Shown here one piece after another: positions 22,102-27,375 of a DNA stretch of 29,323 bases. The DNA lies in IMG/VR virus record IMGVR_UViG_3300042526_000039, positions 1-29,323 of that record, one strand, 5' to 3'. The position numbers and the translations under genes were made by a program. The stretch comes from a virus. Under the pieces are notes generated by a model, which had not been told where the DNA came from, ran no database searches, and was given only the letters and a program-made list of their open reading frames with translations. Position 1 is the first letter of the stretch. Each line of letters starts with the position of its first letter.

Positions 22102-22386
22102 TTACTTGCTGGTGACCTTGACAGAGAACACAGCAGACACCTTGGTGTACTTGGCGTATGCCTCGGCACCAAAGGCTTTGATGAATGCGTCCTTGTCAAA
22201 CACAGAGCGGTTGCTCTCGATGTAGGTGGCCTTGAAGAGCGCACCCTCGACAACCTTGGCACCGCCTGCCGAGGCAGACTCTTTGATGCTGTCTTTGATT
22301 GCGTCAGCCTGCTTGGTCAGATCAGCGATCTGAGCCAAGAGTGAACCGAGTGTGTCGATGCTGGTGAAGTTGATGTCGTTGTTCAT
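22102..22386 (-). CDS. Small phage protein with coiled coil and conserved FKATYIESNR domain
   Basis: 94 aa from the ATG at 22386, which carries the AGAAAGCGAATT leader; a longer in-frame start would lie upstream of the promoter. Helical coil LGSLLAQIADLTKQADAIKD, then VVEGALFKATYIESNRSVFD, KDAFIKAFGAEAYAKYTK and a final strand SAVFSVKVTSK. Similar two-part proteins are common in betaproteobacterial and gammaproteobacterial phages I recall, next to recombination genes, with no proven role. First gene after promoter copy 3. Confidence 0.65.
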   Translation of the reverse strand: MNNDINFTSIDTLGSLLAQIADLTKQADAIKDSIKESASAGGAKVVEGALFKATYIESNRSVFDKDAFIKAFGAEAYAKYTKVSAVFSVKVTSK

Positions 22387-22441
22387 AATTCGCTTTCTGT
22401 TCGCTGGTTCTGCCTTGCGGTATTGCTTGGTCAGTGAGGTA

Positions 22442-22469
22442 AGTGTAACACCAAATTTCACCTTGGCAA
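22442..22469 (-). promoter_or_regulatory. Minus-strand promoter, repeat family copy 3
   Basis: TTGCCA (22469-22464), 16-nt spacer AAGGTGAAATTTGGTG-like, TACACT (22447-22442). Upstream: an A/T-rich stretch and AGGGTTTGTCC directly after the stop of the Ref-like gene, the same element as near copy 1. Drives the gene starting at 22386. Confidence 0.65.
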
Positions 22470-22491
22470 CATATTTTTATTAGGACAAACC

Positions 22492-22791
22492 CTAATGTTG
22501 CTCTTCTGCAACACCAAGCAGTTTGAGTGTGTCCTTCAGCAGAGCAGCTTCGTCGTAGCCGTAGTGTTTCTCGAACCCCTTCGTGCCAAGGCCGTGGAGG
22601 CCCATAGAGCCTCTGTGATGCTCTGGGCATAGCGGTATGACACTCATGTGGCTGGAACGCCCCCAGCCCCCCGCCAATCGCCTTGGATGGTGCAACTCAG
22701 CAGGCGTGCCCTCATACCCCATCCTCCTGCATACCGCGCAACCCAAATCGGCCACTGCGCTCATGTGTTTCTTTTCCTTCAGTGTTGTCAT
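22492..22791 (-). CDS. Ref-like HNH-type nuclease
   Basis: 99 aa. Zinc/metal residues are visible: CAVC (C18, C21), AELHHPRR (H34, H35), SSHMSVIPLCPEHHR (H48, C55, H58, H59) and GLHG (H67). This matches the short phage proteins related to P1 Ref, a RecA-dependent nuclease of the HNH beta-beta-alpha-metal group that cuts at D-loops and aids recombination. The ATG at 22791 matches the usual family N-terminus (helix then HMSAVADLGC); the inner ATG at 22764 is an alternative. The 5' 80 nt overlap the zinc-ribbon gene in another frame. Family fairly sure, activity inferred. Confidence 0.75.
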   Translation of the reverse strand: MTTLKEKKHMSAVADLGCAVCRRMGYEGTPAELHHPRRLAGGWGRSSHMSVIPLCPEHHRGSMGLHGLGTKGFEKHYGYDEAALLKDTLKLLGVAEEQH

Positions 22792-22912
22792 ATATTTCCA
22801 GTGTTTTAAATTTGTGCCCGTTAAAGCATTCGCGCTTGCGCGTCACCTCATTTGGCTTTGTCATTCGCGTGTCTTTGACATCTGTGGCCGCACCGCAGTG
22901 AGGGCACTTCAT
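22712..22912 (-). CDS. Short zinc-ribbon protein like the NrdR N-terminus
   Basis: 66 aa. MKCPHCGAATDVKDTRMT, then RKRECFNGHKFKTLEIY gives Zn ligands C3, C6, C29 and H33 in the layout of the NrdR or Ogr-type zinc ribbon (CPxC...VxDxR...RRRxC...RFxTxE). The ATP-cone of NrdR is absent, so it is only the nucleic-acid-binding ribbon. The 3' part overlaps the Ref-like gene by 80 nt. ATGA overlap with the preceding gene. A DNA-binding regulatory role is inferred. Confidence 0.65.
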   Translation of the reverse strand: MKCPHCGAATDVKDTRMTKPNEVTRKRECFNGHKFKTLEIYDNTEGKETHERSGRFGLRGMQEDGV

Positions 22913-23073
22913 TCGTGTTTGTCATCTGGTGTTTTTATGCAAATGCTCCACATTGAATAAATTAAAAACACAAAGCCAAGTTCGGCCACCCAATGTGTGT
23001 GCATTACCCACCCATCTAACAACACGAGGAACCAGCCAGCCGCGTGCATCACAGTTGTTTGGTAGTTGTTCAT
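22909..23073 (-). CDS. 54-aa membrane protein, two hydrophobic segments
   Basis: From the ATG at 23073, which overlaps the preceding stop. Hydrophobic stretches VMHAAGWFLVLLDGWVM and VAELGFVFLIYSMWSICI could span the inner membrane as a hairpin; the tail is polar (KTPDDKHE). No family recognised. Confidence 0.55.
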   Translation of the reverse strand: MNNYQTTVMHAAGWFLVLLDGWVMHTHWVAELGFVFLIYSMWSICIKTPDDKHE

Positions 23074-23405
23074 ATCGTTGCCTTTCCTTCGGCCCTGTTG
23101 TTGGCCTGCTCGGTGCGCCATATTTCCACACGCATTTCTGCGGCTGTGATGTCCCACTTTAATTTCTCCTCGATCTCCACCGCCGCTTGCAAACCCTTGA
23201 GCAACTCAATCATCTCTGGGTGTGCATATGCTTCACGCTCCTGCGCCCCGATGGCGGTCTCCATTGACCGCTTCATCAAGATGCCCTTGAGGCTCTTGCG
23301 GTAATGCTCGATGTATGTGCGCTCTGCCTTCGCACGAGCAAACAGCGATGCGTGCTTCAGGATGTAATCCACGGCCCTGTGCGGGTCGCGCTCTTCATTG
23401 CTCAT
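23070..23405 (-). CDS. Conserved phage protein near recombination genes (AVDYIL...AQEREAYAHPE)
   Basis: 111 aa from the ATG at 23405, with GAGGGG 6 nt upstream; the longer frame is in the small membrane gene's antisense-like region. Nearly all helix: DPHRAVDYILKHASLFARAK, RTYIEHYRKSLKGILMKRSM, AQEREAYAHPEMIELLKGLQ, then EEKLKWDITAAEMRVEIWRT. I recognise this pattern from many phages, where it usually lies beside recombinase, SSB or resolvase genes; no biochemical function is known to me. Context here (RusA, Ref-like nuclease) agrees with a DNA-metabolism role, which is inference. Confidence 0.7.
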   Translation of the reverse strand: MSNEERDPHRAVDYILKHASLFARAKAERTYIEHYRKSLKGILMKRSMETAIGAQEREAYAHPEMIELLKGLQAAVEIEEKLKWDITAAEMRVEIWRTEQANNRAEGKATI

Positions 23406-23532
23406 AAAAACCCCTCTTCTTGTTGCGATTGCGTTTGATGACCATGCCGACAAAAATTGCCAAACAAATCCAAAACATAAAGCCACTCATTGCCATGAAT
23501 GTCCAAAAAAAATCTCCGAATGTCTCAAACAT
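23395..23532 (-). CDS. 45-aa single-pass membrane protein
   Basis: Start chosen at the second of two adjacent ATGs (23532) because GGAGG is 5 nt upstream of it and only 2 nt from the first. Reads MFETFGDFFWTFMAMSGF, helix FWICLAIFVGMVI, then a basic tail KRNRNKKRG, typical of an N-out, C-in inner-membrane peptide. It overlaps both neighbours in other frames by about 10 nt. Function unknown. Confidence 0.55.
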   Translation of the reverse strand: MFETFGDFFWTFMAMSGFMFWICLAIFVGMVIKRNRNKKRGFYEQ

Positions 23533-23701
23533 CATTACCTCCATCACTGTTAAATTTTTCACGCACATCCATCATTGCCTCTGCTTGGATGTACGCCTCG
23601 TTTGCGATCTCTTCAACCCGTGCGTTCTTTGGCGCTACCTGCAACAGCGCGTGCATCGCAATCAATGCAACGATGTCAATCCATTCTGGTTCTTGTTTCA
23701 T
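23525..23701 (-). CDS. 58-aa hypothetical protein
   Basis: From the ATG at 23701, overlapping the RusA stop (ATGA) with GGAGATCG upstream. Reads KQEPEWIDIVALIAMHALLQ, then a helix ARVEEIANEAYIQAEAMMDV and an acidic tail. Similar short proteins that pair a hydrophobic helix with an AYxxAEAM helix are common in phages I recall. Soluble, helical. Function unknown. Confidence 0.6.
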   Translation of the reverse strand: MKQEPEWIDIVALIAMHALLQVAPKNARVEEIANEAYIQAEAMMDVREKFNSDGGNDV

Positions 23702-24045
23702 TCGATCTCCTCGATCTTGATTTTTAACATCCCACCAATGTCTGGTGCCCAGTAAATACGCAGGTCAACGATCTGTGAATCGTCTTCGTACACACCAGCG
23801 TGAGCCAGTCCGTCGAGTGTTGCCTTCAGCAGGTTGTCTAAGTCCCTGCGTCTTTTATCTGGCCTCCATGCCTCAATGACTACACGCAGTGGGCCAGTGA
23901 AATGCTTGACCATCCTTTGCAGCGTCATCTGGTCACCAACGGTCTCACGGTACTCGCGCCCCTTTGCACTGATGATCATGCGGCCATCAAAATTGCGCCA
24001 GTAAGTGTTGACCGATGGAGGCCAAGGCAGTGTGATCTCAATCAT
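23698..24045 (-). CDS. rusA: RusA-type Holliday junction resolvase
   Basis: 115 aa, the normal RusA length. RusA dimers cut four-way junctions symmetrically during phage recombination and before packaging. The N-terminus has LPWPPSVNTYWR, the family hallmark, and the catalytic acids appear as D68 and D70 in RRRDLDNLLK and D89 in YEDDSQI, matching D70, D72 and D91 of the E. coli prophage enzyme. A basic stretch DKRRR lies at the active site. Its start overlaps the previous gene by 8 nt. Confident. Confidence 0.9.
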   Translation of the reverse strand: MIEITLPWPPSVNTYWRNFDGRMIISAKGREYRETVGDQMTLQRMVKHFTGPLRVVIEAWRPDKRRRDLDNLLKATLDGLAHAGVYEDDSQIVDLRIYWAPDIGGMLKIKIEEIE

Positions 24046-24286
24046 TAAATGGTCTCATGCGATTCATAATCGCCAAGGCGGCATCAAAGAGCGCCTGTGA
24101 CAACTCACCCTCATCCCCCTGCTCTGCAAGGCGCTTGCACACCTCTGCGCAGGCTTGGCGCTCGATTAAAATTGCCTGCTTACTGGTTTGAATTGCAATC
24201 GCCATGATCTCCGCTTTCGCTTCGGCCAAGGCATCATTGAATTCGTTCTGCGTGTATAGGGTCTTGCCCTGTTCAAATATATTCAT
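24038..24286 (-). CDS. Small helical protein before rusA
   Basis: 82 aa from the ATG at 24286; GGAG lies 7 nt upstream, whereas the earlier ATG at 24292 is only 1-2 nt from it. Helices: EFNDALAEAKAEIMAIAIQT, IERQACAEVCKRLAEQGDEG and ALFDAALAIMNRM. The ACAEVCKRLA pattern is frequent in unnamed phage proteins. No function known. Confidence 0.6.
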   Translation of the reverse strand: MNIFEQGKTLYTQNEFNDALAEAKAEIMAIAIQTSKQAILIERQACAEVCKRLAEQGDEGELSQALFDAALAIMNRMRPFND

Positions 24287-24515
24287 TTCCATTCTCCTTC
24301 GTTTCCTCGATTACCCTTTGTCCACTGTTCTCGAACATCCCCCTCAACACGCGACTTGGGATGTAGTTCGTTCCATCCTTTTTTGTATTGCCCCAAGTGG
24401 TCACGGTAGCCGTTGAGCCACTTGTAAGCACCGTCACGATCTTGAAGTCTTTTTTGTATGACCCAACGAACGAGACAGCGATGCCGATGCTCATCTTCTC
24501 CTTTGCCTTCTTCAT
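24273..24515 (-). CDS. Small hypothetical protein after the helicase gene
   Basis: 80 aa. The ATG at 24515 follows the helicase stop immediately (TGAATG) and has GGAGGAAGG about 6 nt upstream. Reads EKMSIGIAVSFVGSYKKDFK, then IVTVLTSGSTATVTTWGNTK and SRVLRGMFENSGQRVIEE: beta-rich then helical. An overlapping frame with a TTG start covers almost the same span but lacks these advantages. No family recognised. Confidence 0.6.
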   Translation of the reverse strand: MKKAKEKMSIGIAVSFVGSYKKDFKIVTVLTSGSTATVTTWGNTKKDGTNYIPSRVLRGMFENSGQRVIEETKENGNEYI

Positions 24516-25517
24516 TCAAAACCTTCCTCCATTGTCAAAAGACATCGGCACGCTGTTGTCGTACTCAACAAACTGCTGGCTGTCTTTGTGATACCAAAGC
24601 GAGTACCAGTCTTCGGCCTCGCCGTTCCTTTGCTTCTCGCACATCAACATGGCGTCAGGGATCATTGGATCGACTGGGCCTGTCTGCGCTTGATGCTCTT
24701 TCTTTTTATTGCGCCAGACCATCAACACATTGTCAACTTGGTCACTGATCGCGCCAGAGCCTTTGATGTCGTTTTTGTTTGGCTGAATCTCTTCACTTGC
24801 CAACTTGCGAATGTGATGGATCAAATGGATGTGAACATTGTGGTCACGCGCAAGTGAAGTCAACTCATCGACAAACATTTTCTGCGCGTTGTAATCGTCT
24901 TCACCCGACACACACTTCATCAGCGAGTCAATGAAGATGTGCTGCACACCCAACTCGACGGCGCTGTATCGAGCCACCGCAATCACCTGTTGTGATGTGA
25001 CCGTGCCCTGCTGGTCGTACAGCCATAACTTACCGTGCGAGAAGTCCTGCAACCTTGTGACAAATTCCATCAAGTGCTTTTGCTTGTTTACAAAAATTGG
25101 GCTGTAAATGTTCTCGCCCGCAAACTGGCGAAGCATTCGCGTCAGCGTGCGCTTGGGTTTCATTTCAAACGACGCAATCATCACGCGCTGGCCCTGCTTG
25201 ATCAAGTGCAACGCAATCTGTCCAGTGACCATCGACTTGCCACCACCATTACCACCAGCGTACAAGGTCACCTCGCCTGCACGGAACCTAAAACCCTGAT
25301 GCGTCTTCGGCCACGGCATCGTTTGGTGCAACTCTTCTTTCGGATTGATGAAGTCTTCGCGCACCTCTTCTAAAAATTCCATAGCGCCGCGCACCTTTTG
25401 ACCAACATCGTTGGCCTTGATGTACTTCTCGAAGTCAACCTCATCAGGTTTGACAATCCGAATGCGACGCGCCTCGTCCAATTCCTTGGCCCGGTTTAGT
25501 ATTTCAGACACCTGCAT
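24516..25517 (-). CDS. DnaB-like replicative helicase (RecA-type ATPase)
   Basis: 333 aa, hexameric helicase core of the DnaB/T7 gp4 C-terminal type, unwinding the fork ahead of the polymerase. Walker A AGGNGGGKS (residues 87-95), catalytic-glutamate region SFEMKPKR (E118), Walker B HIFIDS (193-198), motif HLIHHIRK (231-238) and GSGAISDQVDNVLMVWRN (253-270) with the arginine finger region. The DnaB N-terminal collar is missing; residues 1-75 are a short linker-like region. It overlaps the primase-type zinc gene by 14 nt, so the two are probably made together. Confident in the family. Confidence 0.88.
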   Translation of the reverse strand: MQVSEILNRAKELDEARRIRIVKPDEVDFEKYIKANDVGQKVRGAMEFLEEVREDFINPKEELHQTMPWPKTHQGFRFRAGEVTLYAGGNGGGKSMVTGQIALHLIKQGQRVMIASFEMKPKRTLTRMLRQFAGENIYSPIFVNKQKHLMEFVTRLQDFSHGKLWLYDQQGTVTSQQVIAVARYSAVELGVQHIFIDSLMKCVSGEDDYNAQKMFVDELTSLARDHNVHIHLIHHIRKLASEEIQPNKNDIKGSGAISDQVDNVLMVWRNKKKEHQAQTGPVDPMIPDAMLMCEKQRNGEAEDWYSLWYHKDSQQFVEYDNSVPMSFDNGGRF

Positions 25518-25932
25518 AAACCACTACCTCCTCAATTCGCTGTTGTGCCACTTTTAGTCTATCCATATCCTCATTGCTGAGTCGTTTGCCCTTTGCCATG
25601 TCGTATGCCGCAATCATCACCACGAGACACTCAAACGACGCAATGCGTAAGAGGTCGCTGGCGTAGAAGGCTGGCTTGACCTGTCGGCTGGGCTGGCCGT
25701 CCACCCGCTCTGGCCGATCTGGGAATAGGTCGGTCATGTCCATGCCAACTGCACCCAGCACTGACTGAACATCGCAACCGCCAAAGCAATGCACCAGCAC
25801 GCGGCCATCTTCGGTTTCTCGAACTGACAACGATGGTGACTTATCCTCGTGTGCTGGACACTGAGCAGTCCAAGAACCGTTGCGGCCCCTGACCTTGCCT
25901 AGACGCGAAACAAAACGCTCGGCTGGGGTCAT
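25504..25932 (-). CDS. Stand-alone CHC2-type primase zinc-binding protein
   Basis: 142 aa. WTAQCPAHEDKSPSLSV then RVLVHCFGGCDVQSVLGAVG gives ligands C25, H28, C49 and C53 of a CHC2 zinc ribbon, which in DnaG and T7 gp4 reads the template for primer start. The TOPRIM catalytic domain is absent: the remaining 70 residues are a helical tail (LLRIASFECLVVMIAAYDMA). With the helicase next door the pair looks like a T7 gp4 primase-helicase that has lost or outsourced its polymerase domain. Primer synthesis by this protein alone is doubtful. Confidence 0.75.
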   Translation of the reverse strand: MTPAERFVSRLGKVRGRNGSWTAQCPAHEDKSPSLSVRETEDGRVLVHCFGGCDVQSVLGAVGMDMTDLFPDRPERVDGQPSRQVKPAFYASDLLRIASFECLVVMIAAYDMAKGKRLSNEDMDRLKVAQQRIEEVVVYAGV

Positions 25933-26225
25933 GTTTGCTCCCTAAACTCAACAGCAATAGTTCCAAAACAATCAGCCAACAACTCGACTGGCATGGTTTC
26001 AAAAACCTTACTGTCAATGTCCTTCCTTATTTTGACCAAGCCTTTTGGGGTCATAGACTTAATCTCAATGCAAACCCTAAACTTAGGAATTGACTGGTCA
26101 TCTTTTTGCATTCGTTGTTGTAGCAAGTTTGTATAACGAGCCAAAATTTCAACAAATTGGGGCTGGCTCATCAATTCACCAAAACCAGCCTTATTTGCAA
26201 GTGAGTGCAAAATGTCGCGGTTCAT
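25929..26225 (-). CDS. Hypothetical replication-module protein
   Basis: 98 aa. Helix ILHSLANKAGFGELMSQPQF, then QFVEILARYTNLLQQRM, a strand KFRVCIEIKSM and ends with PVELLADCFGTIAVEFREQ. Probably alpha/beta. AAGGAG lies 7 nt before the ATG; its stop overlaps the zinc-protein start. I do not recognise a family; replication role inferred from neighbours. Confidence 0.55.
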   Translation of the reverse strand: MNRDILHSLANKAGFGELMSQPQFVEILARYTNLLQQRMQKDDQSIPKFRVCIEIKSMTPKGLVKIRKDIDSKVFETMPVELLADCFGTIAVEFREQT

Positions 26226-26872
26226 ATGACTCTCCTTGTTGTTTGCTGTTCGCCTGAGTCATCTTCCCAGCGCCGCTGGTTGATGTAGGTCAATGGCGCA
26301 GGATCAAACCCTGTCGTCCACTGCTCGGTGCGCTTCAACTTGCTGACACTCGAAATGATGATGTCGGCAACCATGTCAAGGTTGTGCTTGTCCCACTTCT
26401 TCTCGCATTCTGCGCGGGCCACCTTCCTTTTTGACGAAGGCCAAGCAGACCAAAAGTCTTCAAATCGCGATGTTGTCGGTGCAACCGACGATGTATTCTT
26501 ATTCTGTATCTGTATCTGTTTAGGGTTAACCTTCGGTTTCGGTTCGGTTATCGATTCGGTTTTCTTCGGCCTGCCGCCTCGCTTTCCGAGTTGTCGATTA
26601 TTTTCGACTTGATGTTGATACTTCGCGATTTCCATGTCACAACGACTGTTGCGATACCCGTCAACACCCTTGTCAAAAAATTCCCCCAAAACCGATTCGG
26701 TTATGTCCAAATCAAGGCGTATCTTGCGTGCAACCGATTCGGTTTCAAGTGGGATTGGCTTCTCGCTGATGTAGTACAGATCAAGCAGGCGGCGGTATGC
26801 CAAGTCTTCGGCGTCCGACAGATGGTTGGTGTGTGTAATGTAGTCGCCCAGATAGAATTTGTACCAGATCAC
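26222..26872 (-). CDS. DUF1376 (YdaU-type) replication-module protein
   Basis: 216 aa, GTG start at 26872 overlapping the upstream stop (GTGA), with GGAG 8-9 nt before. Residues 1-85 are the DUF1376 domain: WYKFYLGDYITHTNHLSDAE, DLAYRRLLDLYYISEKPIP and a KIRLDLDITESVLGEFF helix. A basic Pro/Lys/Gln linker (95-130) follows, then a C-terminal SRFEDFWSAWPSSKRKVARA domain with WTTGFDPAPLTYINQRRWED as in phage replication initiators. Such two-part proteins sit where lambda has its O gene and are thought to bind the origin and load helicase. Function inferred, family confident. Confidence 0.8.
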   Translation of the reverse strand: MIWYKFYLGDYITHTNHLSDAEDLAYRRLLDLYYISEKPIPLETESVARKIRLDLDITESVLGEFFDKGVDGYRNSRCDMEIAKYQHQVENNRQLGKRGGRPKKTESITEPKPKVNPKQIQIQNKNTSSVAPTTSRFEDFWSAWPSSKRKVARAECEKKWDKHNLDMVADIIISSVSKLKRTEQWTTGFDPAPLTYINQRRWEDDSGEQQTTRRVI

Positions 26873-27078
26873 TTAATTTCTCCAAAGATGTCAGGCCGCA
26901 GGGTTGCACGCAACACCTTGCCCTTCGTGTACCGCTCAATCGCGGCGCATACCTCTGCACTTGCCAGCCCGCGCCCCGTGATGATTGCCGCCATCCACTG
27001 CTTGGTGATGCCCAAGTGTCGCGCCAGCGCGATCTTCGATCCTCGCGGCTTGTCTTCAAAAAATTCTTCCAATGTCAT
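26869..27078 (-). CDS. Cro/YdaS-like helix-turn-helix regulator
   Basis: 69 aa. SKIALARHLGITKQWMAAII is a helix-turn-helix, followed by TGRGLASAEVCAAIERYTKG and KVLRATLRPDIFG, the tail typical of small Cro/YdaS proteins. Length is normal for this group. It is the first gene of the leftward replication operon, with AAGGGG before the ATG, and lies next to the divergent promoter pair. It most likely binds the inverted repeats there and controls both units, its own included, like Cro in lambda. Operator binding is inferred from position. Confidence 0.8.
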   Translation of the reverse strand: MTLEEFFEDKPRGSKIALARHLGITKQWMAAIITGRGLASAEVCAAIERYTKGKVLRATLRPDIFGEIK

Positions 27079-27106
27079 TGTGGCCCCTTAGTGTTGGTGA
27101 AACTTG

Positions 27107-27134
27107 ATCATACACCAAAAAATCATTTGTGCAA
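27107..27134 (-). promoter_or_regulatory. Leftward promoter for the replication operon
   Basis: TTGCAC (27134-27129), 16-nt spacer, TATGAT (27112-27107) on the minus strand. Start of transcription near 27100, about 22 nt before the regulator ATG. Confidence 0.7.
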
Positions 27135-27140
27135 GCACTA

Positions 27141-27168
27141 TTGCAAAATAAGTTAATTTGTGTATGAT
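27141..27168 (+). promoter_or_regulatory. Rightward promoter for the SSB/exonuclease operon
   Basis: TTGCAA (27141-27146), 16-nt spacer, TATGAT (27163-27168). Start of transcription near 27175, about 20 nt before the first ATG and its AAGGAGG (27185-27191). Confidence 0.7.
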
Positions 27169-27195
27169 ACCAACACCAACAGCGAAGGAGGGCGT

Positions 27196-27375
27196 ATGTA
27201 CAGCGAAGCAGAGTTCAACCAAGCGATGCTGGAGAGGCAACAGATGCTTGAGGAAGCCCTAGAACGGGCTGAGACAGGCGTTGCAATGAGGGCTGACTGG
27301 GACACTATCCGCTTTGAATGCGGGGTGACCAGAAGGTCAAATTTAACCGAAACTAGGAGCGAATCATGGCTTTAA
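27196..27375 (+). CDS. Small first gene of the rightward operon
   Basis: 59 aa from the ATG at 27196, chosen for AAGGAGG 5 nt upstream; an in-frame ATG at 27160 lies inside the promoter. Reads YSEAEFNQAMLERQQMLEEA (helix), then GVAMRADWDTIRFECGV. The DWDTIRFECG block recalls small phage proteins upstream of replication genes in my memory; no function known. Its stop overlaps the SSB-like start in another frame by 10 nt. Confidence 0.65.
   Translation: MYSEAEFNQAMLERQQMLEEALERAETGVAMRADWDTIRFECGVTRRSNLTETRSESWL

Larger units (their letters stand above)
27091..27176. promoter_or_regulatory. Inverted-repeat operator region between divergent units
   Basis: GTGTTGGT (27091-27098) pairs with ACCAACAC (27169-27176), and ATCATACAC (27107-27115) with GTGTATGAT (27160-27168). 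In the middle GTGC-AA-GCAC (27129-27138) is a small perfect palindrome. The arms cover both -10 boxes, so one repressor could block both promoters. Confidence 0.65.

Noticed and set aside
24283-24519. Alternative 78-aa frame overlapping the gene at 24273-24515
   Set aside because: It would start with TTG inside the helicase stop region, while the competing frame has ATG directly after that stop with GGAGGAAGG upstream and a more protein-like sequence.
26521-26760. Repeated CGATTCGGTT-like words inside the DUF1376 gene as operators or origin iterons
   Set aside because: They encode variants of the residues TE(S/P) in frame, have irregular spacing and differ in flanks, so codon-level chance explains them. 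An origin in this gene is still possible but not shown.
27160-27195. Longer start for the first rightward gene at 27160
   Set aside because: That ATG is inside the -10 region of the rightward promoter, upstream of the transcription start, and the next ATG has a strong Shine-Dalgarno.
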